Of a DNA stretch of 64,000 nucleotides, positions 48,951-58,535 are shown piece by piece. The position numbers were made by a program, and so were the translations under genes. The notes under the pieces were generated by a model, which saw only the letters and a list, made by a program, of their open reading frames with translations, was not told where the DNA came from and ran no database searches. The DNA is from Cytobacillus suaedae (GTDB lineage: Bacteria; Bacillota; Bacilli; Bacillales; Bacillaceae_L): contig CP063163.1 in the NCBI GenBank assembly GCA_014960805.1, positions 1,630,001 to 1,694,000 on the forward strand, written 5' to 3'. Within the stretch, counting starts at the first letter, position 1. Every line of letters starts with the position of its first letter.

Positions 48951-48969
48951 AATGGAGAGGAAGGATACC

Positions 48970-49935
48970 GTGAAAAATACTACCCAATTTTACTATCCAA
49001 ATTTAGAAACGGAAAGGTATTATCTTAGACTATTAACCCTTGATGATGCAGAGGATGTGTATAAGCATTTTTCAGATCCGCAAATCACAGAATTCATGGA
49101 TATTGCTCCGTGTAAGGATATCCAAGAGGCGATTGAGATCATTACCTACCATATTGAGGATCAGGGCTGTCGATGGGGAATTTATGAGAAGAAATCACAT
49201 CAATTTATTGGGACTTGTGGATATCATTATATAAGAAACAGCAACAATCTATTAATTGCAGAGGTTGGTTTCGATTTAGCCAAAGCTTTTTGGGGAAAAG
49301 GAATCATGACAGAAGTGATGCACACTGTACTTGACTATGGATTTAAAGAATTCGGCTTTGTTGTAATCGATGCCACCGTAGAGCCTAAAAATCAAAAATC
49401 TCTTGCACTTATGCATAAATTAGGATTTACTCAGTCAGAGGAATTAAAAGATGGTTTAATTTATTTTTATTTAGTAAAAGATAGTGTGAAAGATTACGAA
49501 ATAAGGCGTATTAATAATCTGTTTGAAGTTGAATATCTAGAATTAGTCAATGAAAGTAAAGCTGAAGGGTTTCGATTTTTGGAAAGGCTTGTTTCTGACT
49601 ATAAAGCAGGCACGAACACTTTTAGCAAGCCAGGAGAAGTATTGTACGGCTTATTCAGTAGAGCAGGGTTACTCGTTGCAGTTGGTGGCTTAACTATTGA
49701 TCCTTATGCTGGGGATAACAAAATTGGTCGGCTTCGTAGGTTCTATGTAGCAAAAAATGAACGAAGAAAGGGACTTGGTAGGCTACTTGTTAATACGATT
49801 TTACAGGAAGCAAGATCTACATTTAACGTTATTGTCCTTTATACAGATACGGAAGAGGCATCCAAATTTTATGGAAGAATAGGGTTTATAAAGGAAGGTA
49901 AGTACCCGAACTCTTCGTTTTATCTTAACTTGTGA
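48970..49935 (+). CDS. Double GNAT acetyltransferase fusion
   Basis: About 321 residues; a GTG start at 48970 lies five bases after GGAGAGGAAGG. The N-terminal domain (1-175) is RimJ/RimL-type (LETERYYLRLLTLDDAEDVYKHF, VGFDLAKAFWGKGIMTEVM, KNQKSLALMHKLGF). The second domain (about 185-321) is another GNAT (RLRRFYVAKNERRKGLGRLLVNTIL, FYGRIGF). The first domain usually acetylates protein N-termini or small molecules. The unit may be controlled by the attenuator upstream. Confidence 0.88.
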   Translation: MKNTTQFYYPNLETERYYLRLLTLDDAEDVYKHFSDPQITEFMDIAPCKDIQEAIEIITYHIEDQGCRWGIYEKKSHQFIGTCGYHYIRNSNNLLIAEVGFDLAKAFWGKGIMTEVMHTVLDYGFKEFGFVVIDATVEPKNQKSLALMHKLGFTQSEELKDGLIYFYLVKDSVKDYEIRRINNLFEVEYLELVNESKAEGFRFLERLVSDYKAGTNTFSKPGEVLYGLFSRAGLLVAVGGLTIDPYAGDNKIGRLRRFYVAKNERRKGLGRLLVNTILQEARSTFNVIVLYTDTEEASKFYGRIGFIKEGKYPNSSFYLNL

Positions 49936-49947
49936 GGAGCACTATTG

Positions 49948-50568
49948 ATGGAATCTGAATTGATTAAGATTTTTGACGAAAATCGAAATCCGATTGGGAC
50001 AGCAACAAGAGAAGAAGTTCATAAGAATGGATATTGGCATGAGACTTTTCATTGTTGGTTAATTCAACAAGAAAAAAACCAGCTATATATATATTTGCAA
50101 TTAAGAAGTCCTTTGAAAAAAGACTATCCTACTCTTTTAGATATTACAGCGGCAGGACACATACTATCTCACGAAACGGTCGAAGATGGTATTAGAGAAA
50201 TTAAAGAAGAAATAGGTATAGATGTAAACATGGAAGAACTCATTACGGTTGGAGTCATTGATTATTCTGTCTTCAAAGGCGAATTTATTGATAAAGAACT
50301 AGCGCATGTTTTTTTATTTAAAGGTGATTTCGGGTTTAAGGATTTCACTATTCAACGTGAAGAAGTATCTGGAATTTACAGGGTTACTTTTGATGATTTC
50401 GAGCAGTTATGGCTTGGTAATCTAAATGAAGTACATGCTATAGGGTTTGAAGAAAGTGGACTAGGAGAAAGAATGTCTATTGATAAAACCGTAACAAAGG
50501 CGGACTTTGTTCCCCATGAAAAGTCATACTATGAGAAGGTAATCCGATCAATAAAGAACCTTGTATGA
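49948..50568 (+). CDS. Nudix hydrolase
   Basis: The 206-residue protein begins at the ATG behind GAGGAG. The Nudix box is complete: GHILSHETVEDGIREIKEEIG (G-x5-E-x7-REIKEEIG). The N-terminal part (IFDENRNPIGTATREEVHKNGYWHETFHCWL) matches the IPP isomerase-like Nudix group, related to YfcD. It probably hydrolyses a nucleoside diphosphate derivative. It starts 12 bases after the GNAT stop, implying co-transcription. Confidence 0.9.
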   Translation: MESELIKIFDENRNPIGTATREEVHKNGYWHETFHCWLIQQEKNQLYIYLQLRSPLKKDYPTLLDITAAGHILSHETVEDGIREIKEEIGIDVNMEELITVGVIDYSVFKGEFIDKELAHVFLFKGDFGFKDFTIQREEVSGIYRVTFDDFEQLWLGNLNEVHAIGFEESGLGERMSIDKTVTKADFVPHEKSYYEKVIRSIKNLV

Positions 50569-50612
50569 TAAACTATAAATAAGAATGATTAGTGAATAGG
50601 AGTAGAAACAGC

Positions 50613-50810
50613 ATGTCTAACTTACAAAAGCGTTATGATGAACTACAGGATGAATTAGGAAAATTACTAGGTATGAGCGAGCCAACTGAAGAGTCTAGAA
50701 AAAGAGCAAATGACATTCTAGATGAATTAGAAGAATTAACAAAAGATATGATGAACGAAATGATGGACAAAGTAAAGGAAGAAAGAGAAAAGATTAGTAA
50801 GGATCTTTGA
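50613..50810 (+). CDS. Small coiled-coil protein (65 aa)
   Basis: The ATG at 50613 follows AGGAG; earlier GTG overlaps no better site. The product is charged and entirely helical (NLQKRYDELQDELGKLLGM, DILDELEELTKDMMNEMMD), with heptad-like spacing. No family is recognised. Confidence 0.6.
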   Translation: MSNLQKRYDELQDELGKLLGMSEPTEESRKRANDILDELEELTKDMMNEMMDKVKEEREKISKDL

Positions 50811-50825
50811 TTCTGGTGTATTGAG

Positions 50826-50853
50826 TGACCCGCATTTAGGTGCGGGTCTTTTC
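50826..50853 (+). terminator. Terminator after the coiled-coil gene
   Basis: GACCCGCA/TGCGGGTC with TTTT following. Confidence 0.85.
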
Positions 50854-50871
50854 ATATAACTAAATCTCATA

Positions 50872-50984
50872 TGCAACTATTTTGTGTGAGTGTGCAACTA
50901 TTATGATGAAAATTGCAAGTATATAGGCAAAAATTGCAAGTAACTGAGGGGAATGTGCAACTATTTCTAATATCTTGCAGATTT
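50872..50984. repeat. Short array: TGCAACTA/TGCAAGTA every 21 bp (five or six copies)
   Basis: TGCAACTA or TGCAAGTA starts at 50872, 50893, 50914, 50935 and 50956, each exactly 21 bases apart; a degenerate TGCAGAT follows at 50976. Sequences between copies differ. It lies between a terminator and the 3' end of the ABC ATPase gene. Confidence 0.85.
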
Positions 50985-51066
50985 GATGTCCAATTTGGTT
51001 TCTCCCTAACATTGTCTAATGATTTTCAAAATATTGAGAGGAGGTCATTAGGAACATTCACTTTTC

Positions 51067-51801
51067 CTACTGAATCAAACGCAAAAACTGCTTTGTCCGT
51101 TCTTCTTTTGGATTAGAAAAAATCTGATCTGGTTGGCCTTTTTCAATAATTACACCTTGATCCATGAATAATACTTCATCAGCAACTTCCTTTGCGAACC
51201 TCATCTCATGAGTCACGACAACCATTGTCATTCCCTCATTAGCTAGATCCTTCATAACTTTTAACACTTCTCCTACAAGCTCTGGATCTAATGCTGAAGT
51301 TGGTTCATCAAACAACATTACCTTTGGTTCCATTGCTAGGGCTCTTGCGATACCTACACGTTGTTGCTGCCCGCCAGAAAGCTGGAAGGGGTAAACATCC
51401 ACCTTGTCCCCCAAACCTACTTTATCTAACAGGATCCGTGCACGGCCTTCAACCTTTGATTTTTCTTCTTTGTTAACAATCATCGGACCTTCCATTACGT
51501 TTTCAAGCGCAGTCTTGTGGGGAAAAAGATTATAGTTTTGAAACACCATTCCAGTTAGCCTGCGAAAAGGGGGGATTTGTCCTTTAGGCACTTTCTTAGT
51601 GAAATCCAACGTTTGTTGATCAATTGATAAACTACCCTTTGTTGGTACTTCTAGAATATTTAAACAACGAAGAAATGTGGTCTTTCCCGAGCCAGAGGGG
51701 CCGATGACAACAATAACCTTTCCTTTTGGAATGTCTAAATCTATTCCTTTTAATACCTGAAGCTCTCCAAATGTTTTATGTAAGTTACGAATTTGTATCA
51801 T
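51067..51801 (-). CDS. Polar amino acid ABC transporter, ATP-binding protein
   Basis: About 244 residues; the ATG at 51801 follows AAAGGAG. Walker [16 protein letters not shown], signature [16 protein letters not shown], Walker [17 protein letters not shown] and the H-loop VVTHEMRFA are all intact. The sequence is of the GlnQ/TcyC type. It energises the permease encoded immediately upstream. Confidence 0.95.
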   Translation of the reverse strand: MIQIRNLHKTFGELQVLKGIDLDIPKGKVIVVIGPSGSGKTTFLRCLNILEVPTKGSLSIDQQTLDFTKKVPKGQIPPFRRLTGMVFQNYNLFPHKTALENVMEGPMIVNKEEKSKVEGRARILLDKVGLGDKVDVYPFQLSGGQQQRVGIARALAMEPKVMLFDEPTSALDPELVGEVLKVMKDLANEGMTMVVVTHEMRFAKEVADEVLFMDQGVIIEKGQPDQIFSNPKEERTKQFLRLIQ

Positions 51802-51821
51802 TGTATGAGCTCCTTTCACCA

Positions 51822-52523
51822 CTATCTTGAAACATAACGATCTAGTCTATGTTCAAGCTTTGCTTGTCCAATTGAAAGGATAAAGCAAATAAGCCAATAA
51901 ATCAGGGCAGCTTGAGTATATAAAAGTAAAAATTCATAGTTGGTTGCTGCAATTTCTTGTGCTCGCCGAAACATTTCAGTTACTAAAATTAATGAGGCCA
52001 AGGATGTATCTTTTACCAGACTAATAAAAGTGTTCGAAAGAGGAGGAATGGACACCCTCGATGCTTGTGGAAGGATAATGCGTTTTAATGCCTGTTGATA
52101 GGACATACCAATAGAGTATGCTGCTTCCCACTGTCCTTTTGGTATGGAAAGAATCGCAGCTCTAATAATTTCAGATGCGTAAGCCCCAACATTCAATGAA
52201 AAACCGATGATAGCAGCAGGAAAAGGATCAATCACGACACCAAGCGTTGGTAATCCATAAAAAAGAATAAAAAGTTGGACAAGAAGTGGTGTGCCTCGAA
52301 TGGCTGACACATAAAAACTAGCAATGATTTCAAAAAGCTTTATACTAGAGATTCTAGCTAAAGCAGTTAACACAGCCAAAATGATTCCAAAACTAAAGGA
52401 AAGTAACGTAAGTGGAATGGTATAAACAATTGCACCCTCCAACAAAGGTTGAAGGGAATTCATCGCAATTGTTGTCAATCTTTCTAATCGTTCAGGGTTC
52501 GTAAAAACACTACTTAAGAACAT
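51822..52523 (-). CDS. Polar amino acid ABC transporter, permease
   Basis: About 233 residues with five to six helices. The EAA loop [42 protein letters not shown] is the HisM/TcyB type. The ATG at 52523 overlaps the binding-protein gene by 14 bases, with a weak GGCGAG site, so translation may be coupled; a later Met (52463) is possible. Confidence 0.92.
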   Translation of the reverse strand: MFLSSVFTNPERLERLTTIAMNSLQPLLEGAIVYTIPLTLLSFSFGIILAVLTALARISSIKLFEIIASFYVSAIRGTPLLVQLFILFYGLPTLGVVIDPFPAAIIGFSLNVGAYASEIIRAAILSIPKGQWEAAYSIGMSYQQALKRIILPQASRVSIPPLSNTFISLVKDTSLASLILVTEMFRRAQEIAATNYEFLLLYTQAALIYWLICFILSIGQAKLEHRLDRYVSR

Positions 52524-53397
52524 TCTCGCCAAACCATTCTTTAGATATTTCTTGATATGTCCCATCATCAATCATCTTTTGAAGAGCTTTGTTCACTTCA
52601 TCCACTAAGTCTTTACTACCTTTTCTAAACATGAATCCACTTTGTGAGGCTTCTTCGTGTGTGGCTGCAATTTTTACAGGTGCATCAGGTCGTTGTTTTA
52701 AAAAATCCAACACAGTTAACTTATCATTAATAGTAGCATCCACTCGCTTTGAAGTTAACAGCTCAATTGATTGATTAAAGCCATCAACACCAACGATTTC
52801 AGCCTCGAATGCTTTTGCAAGGTCAGCAAAGTTACTAGTTAAGGACTGGGCTGATTGTAGGCCTTTCATGTCTTCAAAACTATTTACATCTTTATTATCT
52901 AAATGAGTAACTAAAACAGCAGAAGATGTAATATAAGGATCTGAAAAATCATACTTATCTTGACGATCTGGTCTTATTCCAACCTGATTAGCAATCATGT
53001 CAAATCTTTTTGCATCAAGGCCTGCAAACATAGCATCCCATTGAGTTTCCTTAAATTCTGGAGTTACCCCTATTCGTTTTGCAATCTCTTTTGCTATTTC
53101 TACATCGAAACCAGTTAACTCACCTGCATCATTGTGAAATGAAAAAGGTGGGTATGTACCCTCTGTACCAATTAAAAGGACTCCTTCATCCTTTACCTTT
53201 TTTAGTAACCCATCGCCTGTTCCTTTATCTTCTTTACCACCCTTGTCTTTTGCATCACCCTCCACTTCTGATTCTTTGTTTTCTTTTTCCTCTTGTTTAT
53301 TTTCATTAGTTGCCTCATCCTCGGGTGGTGCACAAGAAAACAGGATAAGTAAAGAACTGACTAACACCATTAATAACCATAGTTGATTCTTTTTCAT
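52510..53397 (-). CDS. Polar amino acid-binding lipoprotein
   Basis: About 295 residues; the ATG at 53397 follows GAGGTGAGG. A lipoprotein signal ([11 protein letters not shown]) is followed by an unusually long acidic/lysine-rich linker ([20 protein letters not shown]) and a family 3 solute-binding domain: [37 protein letters not shown] and [23 protein letters not shown]. This resembles cystine-binding TcyA, but the ligand is not proven. Confidence 0.93.
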   Translation of the reverse strand: MKKNQLWLLMVLVSSLLILFSCAPPEDEATNENKQEEKENKESEVEGDAKDKGGKEDKGTGDGLLKKVKDEGVLLIGTEGTYPPFSFHNDAGELTGFDVEIAKEIAKRIGVTPEFKETQWDAMFAGLDAKRFDMIANQVGIRPDRQDKYDFSDPYITSSAVLVTHLDNKDVNSFEDMKGLQSAQSLTSNFADLAKAFEAEIVGVDGFNQSIELLTSKRVDATINDKLTVLDFLKQRPDAPVKIAATHEEASQSGFMFRKGSKDLVDEVNKALQKMIDDGTYQEISKEWFGENVLK

Positions 53398-53543
53398 AAC
53401 CTCACCTCGTCGCATTTTTACAAGTAGTGTTTGTTTATTTCTACAAAATAATTCCATTCAAATTTAAGAAATAGGATAATTAAAATGGATACTTATGGTA
53501 AACTCGAAGAGGATTTATTAATAATAGAATGAGGTTAAGTCTT

Positions 53544-55160
53544 ATGAAAAAACAATCCAAGTTGCTTCGAATGTACAAAATTTTATCTATGGCATTCATG
53601 ATATTCTTAAAAATCTATTGGTTTAAAATTTCAAGAAAACCAGAGTCGGAGTGGGAGAAACTTTGGGGAGTTATTGGTAAAAGGTTTCGAGAAACACTTG
53701 TTGAATTAGAGGGGCTCCTCATAAAGATAGGTCAATTCCTTAGTATTAGAGGTGACTTATTGCCAAAAACGTTTATCTCACAAATAGAGGATTTAGTTGA
53801 TAAAGTGCCACCTTCAAAGTGGGATGAAATTAAAGCGATTTTAGAGGAGGAATGGGGAAGTAGAATTGAAGAATACTTTACTTCTATTCATTCGGAAGCA
53901 GTAGCCTCTGCGTCTATAGGTGAAGTGTATCAAGGTGTACTTCGAGATGGGAGAAAGGTTGCTGTAAAAGTACAGCGCCCAACTATAGCTAGCATTGTAA
54001 AGACAGATTTTCGTTCCTTAGCAATCATTATTTGGTTTGCTGATCATTTTGTACCTGTTCCTAAAGGCTTCATTAATTTCAAGGTGTTATTTCAAGAGCT
54101 AAAACATGTTATTCAAAGAGAGCTAGATTATCACAAAGAACTTGAAACACTTTTATATTTTAAAAATAGATTTAAAGAGTTCGAGGGCTTAAAAATACCA
54201 GAAATCTATCCAGAACTATGTACATCCAGAGTACTTGTTATGGAGTGGGTTGAGGGTAGGAGAGTAACTGATGATAAAGCTCTTAATGAATTACAGATAA
54301 ACCGTGTCCACACTGCCAAGCGACTTTTACAAGTCTTTCTTCCACAGTGGATGGAGCCTGGGATTTTTCATGCAGATCCTCATCCTGGGAATGTATTAAT
54401 TGATGAAAATGGAAACCTCATTCTTCTAGATTTTGGAATGGTTGGCGAAATAACTAAAAAGGATGCTGCAAATTTTCAAAAACTAATTGAAGGGATTGTT
54501 GTGAAAGACTATGCAAAGGTAGTAAATGGTTTGTCTGAGCTAGGATTCCTTCTACCTGAAGCAGATCTAAAATCAATGGAGAAGCTACTAGCTGACATGT
54601 TAGCAATTGATTTTACAAAAATAAAAGAGATGGATATGTTTGCAGTTAAAAAGGAAATGAATGATATTATACAGACGCTGCCCATTCAAGTTCCTACTCG
54701 TTTTGTTTTCTTAGGCCGTTCTTATGTGACGATAGAAGGTATGCTTTTATCCATCGCTCCTGATGAGGAATTGGTTGATTTATTTAAACCTGTATTAACA
54801 GAATGGTTGAAAACGCAAGGCTCAAATAAATGGACATTCCTATGGCAATGGGTACAATCACAGCCTCTATTCAAGGCTATTCACTCTGTAGGAGAATTTT
54901 TAGATCTACCGAACCGAATGGAGCAATTAAAAGAAGTAGAACAGAGAAGACAGTTTCGCTTTACTGTGTTTGAAAATAATAAGAAACAATTATCCTACTT
55001 CGGTTTAGTTGGTGTGGGTGGAATATTACTGGGATTGGCTATAAACCATTTATCAATTTTACAGCTATCCTTAGGAATAGTTTCTGTGTCATTTATCGGA
55101 TACCTATTCGTTAATTCAAAGCAAAAAAAATGGATGAGGTTTATGCAAGAAAGGCGCTAA
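53544..55160 (+). CDS. ABC1/UbiB (AarF) atypical kinase
   Basis: About 538 residues; the ATG at 53544 follows GAGG. UbiB landmarks are present: the KxGQ motif in LLIKIGQFLSIRGD, the Ala-rich loop ASASIGEVYQG, the catalytic Lys in KVAVKVQRP, FHADPHPGNVLID and ILLDFGMVG. Two membrane helices at the C-terminus anchor it. In other organisms the family supports isoprenoid quinone synthesis; Bacillus uses menaquinone. A DUF4083 gene follows. Confidence 0.92.
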   Translation: MKKQSKLLRMYKILSMAFMIFLKIYWFKISRKPESEWEKLWGVIGKRFRETLVELEGLLIKIGQFLSIRGDLLPKTFISQIEDLVDKVPPSKWDEIKAILEEEWGSRIEEYFTSIHSEAVASASIGEVYQGVLRDGRKVAVKVQRPTIASIVKTDFRSLAIIIWFADHFVPVPKGFINFKVLFQELKHVIQRELDYHKELETLLYFKNRFKEFEGLKIPEIYPELCTSRVLVMEWVEGRRVTDDKALNELQINRVHTAKRLLQVFLPQWMEPGIFHADPHPGNVLIDENGNLILLDFGMVGEITKKDAANFQKLIEGIVVKDYAKVVNGLSELGFLLPEADLKSMEKLLADMLAIDFTKIKEMDMFAVKKEMNDIIQTLPIQVPTRFVFLGRSYVTIEGMLLSIAPDEELVDLFKPVLTEWLKTQGSNKWTFLWQWVQSQPLFKAIHSVGEFLDLPNRMEQLKEVEQRRQFRFTVFENNKKQLSYFGLVGVGGILLGLAINHLSILQLSLGIVSVSFIGYLFVNSKQKKWMRFMQERR

Positions 55161-55188
55161 TTATAGTTTTATAGAAAGGGTGTTTAAA

Positions 55189-55371
55189 GTGAACATCGCT
55201 GATATCGTATTTCAACTATTTATTTTTTTATTAATTATCTTGTTTTTTGTCTCTATCGGAGCATTCGTAAGGTCACTCTTTAAGAATCAACGGACAAATG
55301 TACAACAAAACTCGCAAATCGAGCAAAAACTTGATCGAATTATAGAATTATTAGAAAAGGATAAAAGATAG
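55189..55371 (+). CDS. DUF4083-family small membrane protein
   Basis: About 60 residues; a GTG start behind AAAGGG. One membrane helix (IADIVFQLFIFLLIILFFVSIGAFV) and a basic C-terminal coil (QIEQKLDRIIELLEKDKR), the DUF4083 layout. The UbiB gene ends 28 bases upstream. Confidence 0.82.
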   Translation: MNIADIVFQLFIFLLIILFFVSIGAFVRSLFKNQRTNVQQNSQIEQKLDRIIELLEKDKR

Positions 55372-55393
55372 AAGTGGGGTTGATAGACCCCCC

Positions 55394-56152
55394 TTATCGT
55401 TTAATCGTATAGTTCCGGTCGCTTACTCCGTAAGTTGAGTAGGTTCGCTCTATATAATCTATCTCTTTATCAGTCATTAATAAAACAGTTGAGCATCTCG
55501 TACCATAGCCCTCACCGCTTCTAATAAACAACGGAGAAAGTCTTCGCTCCCACTCCAAGGAAACACCAGTGCTCGGAAGGAGTTGATCAGGGACAGGATC
55601 GGTATTTTGTAAAAGTAGAAAAAGATCTTCAACCATAGAATCTATAGGTTGATTGCTTATTCTTGCTAATCCCTCTTTGCCGCGTGTCACCTTTGGCCAT
55701 TCGGTATCTAATAAATGATTACTTACACCATAGATTCCAGACTTCAGTTGTTTAATCTTATTCTCAATATTTGAATAGTAGAAAAGTTCATTGTTATCGT
55801 ATGCAATATAATTAAACCCAGGATAATTGCTCCGTTCTAAGGCGATTTTTTCCATATATTGATTTACAGAGAGTGACGTATTTAGAAAGGTTGAAACCAG
55901 CTCGCCACGGGAACGTTTTCCTACTGTATTTTCTGTAGGGTCACGAAAATTTGTTAATGCTGCAAAACGTCCGGTCGTGCTTACTCCCATCCATGTGCCC
56001 ATCTGTAACAAGTCTCGACCTGCAAGAATCATCGGATTGTCGTTCCAATAATGAGCAGGGGCAGTAGGTCTTTCATAAAACTCATCTCGGTTTGCAGCAA
56101 CGATTAATTTGTAGATTGGATGGGTGTTGTACGAAAATAGGATTAAACACAC
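55394..56152 (-). CDS. NRDE/TANGO2-family protein
   Basis: About 252 residues; a GTG start at 56152 puts Cys at position 2 (MCLILFSYNTHP). The NRDE motif is intact in LIVAANRDEFYERPTAPAHYW, followed by GRDLLQMGTWMGVSTTGRFAALTNFRDP. Members have a possible N-terminal nucleophile fold; human TANGO2 is linked to haem or lipid handling. The function here is unknown. Confidence 0.92.
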   Translation of the reverse strand: MCLILFSYNTHPIYKLIVAANRDEFYERPTAPAHYWNDNPMILAGRDLLQMGTWMGVSTTGRFAALTNFRDPTENTVGKRSRGELVSTFLNTSLSVNQYMEKIALERSNYPGFNYIAYDNNELFYYSNIENKIKQLKSGIYGVSNHLLDTEWPKVTRGKEGLARISNQPIDSMVEDLFLLLQNTDPVPDQLLPSTGVSLEWERRLSPLFIRSGEGYGTRCSTVLLMTDKEIDYIERTYSTYGVSDRNYTIKR

Positions 56153-56304
56153 CAAAAATCACAGCCTTTTTCATCTTAGTATACCGTTAAAAACCCAAGC
56201 AATAAATTACTAGAGAAAATGAGTATCTGGTTGGATTTGAAACTAATAACGGCAATGAATCGTCAAATTAAGATAGATGGTATAAACAGAGGAGGGAAAT
56301 GTCA

Positions 56305-56799
56305 ATGAAAATAATAAAATGGGGACTTTTAGTTATATTAACAGTCGTTCTAATCTTCTTATACCTTAATTTAGGACCAGGCAGTCCAAGGAATTCGGCT
56401 AGTAAATTTCTTACTAATATTGAAGAGGGTCAATATGAAGAGGCATTTGAGCATGTGTATTTTCATGATAATGCGTACGATGAGGATGTAACAATCACGC
56501 TAAATGAAGCTAAACAAATTTGGGTTAGTCGAGTTGAGGCACTGAAAGCTGAAGGTATCTACATAAAGTCATATAGTGGAATGAAAATTCGATCAAATGA
56601 TGGTTATCCAAAAGGTTATGTGACCTTAACGGTTATGGAAAATGGGGAAGAGCGTGTGTATGAGGACGTACTTATCTCATTTGTTCATAATACTACTGAA
56701 GACAAATGGCAAGTAGGAAATCTACAATCACTTGAATCAAATGTTGGGGAAGAAAGAAATTGGGAAAAGGCGTATCGTGGGTTTGTAGGGGAGAAGTAG
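56305..56799 (+). CDS. Membrane-anchored extracytoplasmic protein
   Basis: About 164 residues; the ATG at 56305 lies eight bases after GGAGGG. An N-terminal helix (IIKWGLLVILTVVLIFLYLNL) anchors an external domain (SASKFLTNIEEGQYEEAFEHVYF...) of NTF2-like/DUF4878 appearance. The function is unknown. Confidence 0.62.
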   Translation: MKIIKWGLLVILTVVLIFLYLNLGPGSPRNSASKFLTNIEEGQYEEAFEHVYFHDNAYDEDVTITLNEAKQIWVSRVEALKAEGIYIKSYSGMKIRSNDGYPKGYVTLTVMENGEERVYEDVLISFVHNTTEDKWQVGNLQSLESNVGEERNWEKAYRGFVGEK

Positions 56800-56814
56800 T
56801 TCAAGGGGGAGCTT

Positions 56815-57056
56815 ATGAGTATACAATTTTTTGAGACATTCAGATAAAGAAATTAACGCTTTAGATTTAATGACTTTATACGAAAATGTAGGTTGGTGGC
56901 AAGAAAGGAAAGAAAGTGACATTGCAGAGATGCTTAAACAAGTCACATCAGTTGGTGCATGGCAGGATAACACTTTGATTCGATTTGCAAGAGCAATCAC
57001 GGATGGTCATTTCCGAGCCTATATAGAGATGTTGTTATCCATAAAACCAGATTCAA
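56815..57056 (+). pseudogene. Broken GNAT acetyltransferase gene
   Basis: AAGGGGGAG and ATG (56815) open a frame that stops after ten codons because of an extra T in a TTTTTT run. Downstream in the next frame comes a typical GNAT beginning (LYENVGWWQERKESDIAEMLKQ, LIRFARAITDGHFRAYIE), which then loses similarity where the acetyl-CoA site should start. Two lesions, a frameshift and a 3' truncation, mark it as a remnant. Confidence 0.75.
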
Positions 57057-57106
57057 ATACAGTAGGTCCCAGTTTATCTTACATAAAAAACAACTATAAG
57101 ATAGTG

Positions 57107-57142
57107 ACGAGCTTTCCAGCTTCTATCTGCTGGAAAGTCACT
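57107..57142 (-). terminator. Terminator after the CBO0543-family gene
   Basis: CTTTCCAGC/GCTGGAAAG stem, just after the minus-strand stop; no strong T run. Confidence 0.55.
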
Positions 57143-57143
57143 C

Positions 57144-57635
57144 TTATCTAACGGAGATTGTTCCTTTATTCACTTTTCGTATGAAAGCAATGATTGCTCG
57201 ACATAGCAGAAGTTTAATTACTAAGCTGATAAAAGAATGCTTCCATGACCAACCTTTTCTCCAAGAAATCAAATTTGTCTTCTTGGCTGCAAATGTTTCA
57301 ATAAGAACTTGTGGAATGACAAATGGGAAAAGTTTTAAAAACATACCCAAAGGTTTGCTGTTCAATGTCCACTGATTATAATACAGAAGAATTAAAGGAT
57401 ATTGCACATAATCGAAAGGTAAGTGTATGGAAAATTTCTTATCAAAAGGCCTGATTTTATATTTTAAATATCCTTTTGAAACAAGATATCGGTCAGCCAT
57501 TGAATTTCCGAGGATGCTAACAAGATAGACAATGACCCAATCTTTAAAGGATTTTTTCACAATCGCGAATGGTAGAAGAAAAATACAAACGAGTGTTGAA
57601 AATGATAAAAATGCAACTTCATGTCTTTTATTCAT
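57144..57635 (-). CDS. CBO0543-family membrane protein
   Basis: The 163-residue protein has four to five helices and matches CBO0543-family proteins: FKDWVIVYLVSILGNSMADRYLVSKGYLKYKIRPF and LPFDYVQYPLILLYYNQWT. GGAGG precedes the ATG. The role is unknown. Confidence 0.82.
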   Translation of the reverse strand: MNKRHEVAFLSFSTLVCIFLLPFAIVKKSFKDWVIVYLVSILGNSMADRYLVSKGYLKYKIRPFDKKFSIHLPFDYVQYPLILLYYNQWTLNSKPLGMFLKLFPFVIPQVLIETFAAKKTNLISWRKGWSWKHSFISLVIKLLLCRAIIAFIRKVNKGTISVR

Positions 57636-57722
57636 AAAAACACCTCCAATTTTAGTTTGCCAATTTTAAGGAATGGTATGAGTTTTTTCTTAAACATTAG
57701 ATTTTTTAGGGGGTTGGTTATT

Positions 57723-58394
57723 ATGGCAACATATAAAGTACTATTATTTGATTTAGATGGAACACTTTCAGATCCTGCAGAGGGTATAACTAAATCCGTG
57801 CAATACGCATTAGAAAAATTAGGGATTGTTGAAAGTAATCTTGAGAATCTGCAAACCTTTATTGGACCGCCATTGCAGGTTTCTTTTTCTGAAAGGTACG
57901 GTTTTGATGAGGTCACTATAAAAAAGGCAATTGAGTTTTATAGAGAAAGGTTTAAAGAGAGAGGGATGTACGAAAATAAACTCTATCCGAACGTTCCAAA
58001 CCTACTAAAATCATTAAGAGAACAAGACTTCACCTTAGTAGTTGCAACTTCAAAACCTACTATCTTTGCTAAACAAATTTTAGAGTATTTTAAGATTGAG
58101 CATTATTTTGATCTTGTCGTAGGTAGTAATCTTGATGGTACAAGATCAGCGAAAGCAGATATTATTCAATACATTTTAAATCATTATAATGAATATTGCC
58201 TTGATGATTTTGTTATGATTGGTGACCGTGAACATGATCTTATAGGAGCTAATCAAACAGGTATTGATTCAATAGGGGTTACTTATGGATATGGCTCTTT
58301 GAATGAACTAAGGCAAGCTCAAGCAACCTATATTGTAGATAGTGTAAGCGAAATTAAGGATGTTTTAGAGAAATCAGTTATGTCAGAGGAATAA
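57723..58394 (+). CDS. HAD-superfamily phosphatase (PGP-like)
   Basis: About 223 residues; the ATG at 57723 follows AGGGGG. HAD motif I LFDLDGTLSD, motif II VVATSKP, the lysine in SAKADIIQYIL and motif IV FVMIGDREHDLIGANQTG are present. The subclass IA cap helix is present. It is a likely phosphoglycolate phosphatase-like or nucleotidase enzyme. Confidence 0.92.
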   Translation: MATYKVLLFDLDGTLSDPAEGITKSVQYALEKLGIVESNLENLQTFIGPPLQVSFSERYGFDEVTIKKAIEFYRERFKERGMYENKLYPNVPNLLKSLREQDFTLVVATSKPTIFAKQILEYFKIEHYFDLVVGSNLDGTRSAKADIIQYILNHYNEYCLDDFVMIGDREHDLIGANQTGIDSIGVTYGYGSLNELRQAQATYIVDSVSEIKDVLEKSVMSEE

Positions 58395-58493
58395 AAGAGA
58401 TTGTTTAGGGTGTTTTAAAAATAGATGCTTTTCGTAGTATTAGAAACTCCTAGCTGGTAACAGAGAGAATGAACTCCTAAAGGAGGAGGTAAG

Positions 58494-58535
58494 ATGATTA
58501 CCTTTGAACCACAAAAAGAACAGATTACTAGATGA
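58494..58535 (+). other. 13-codon upstream frame coupled to the next gene
   Basis: GGAGGAGG is followed by a 13-residue frame (MITFEPQKEQITR) whose TGA overlaps the ATG of the next gene (ATGA). The downstream gene has no good ribosome site of its own. It may be a coupling leader, or the original N-terminus cut off by a one-base deletion. Confidence 0.6.
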
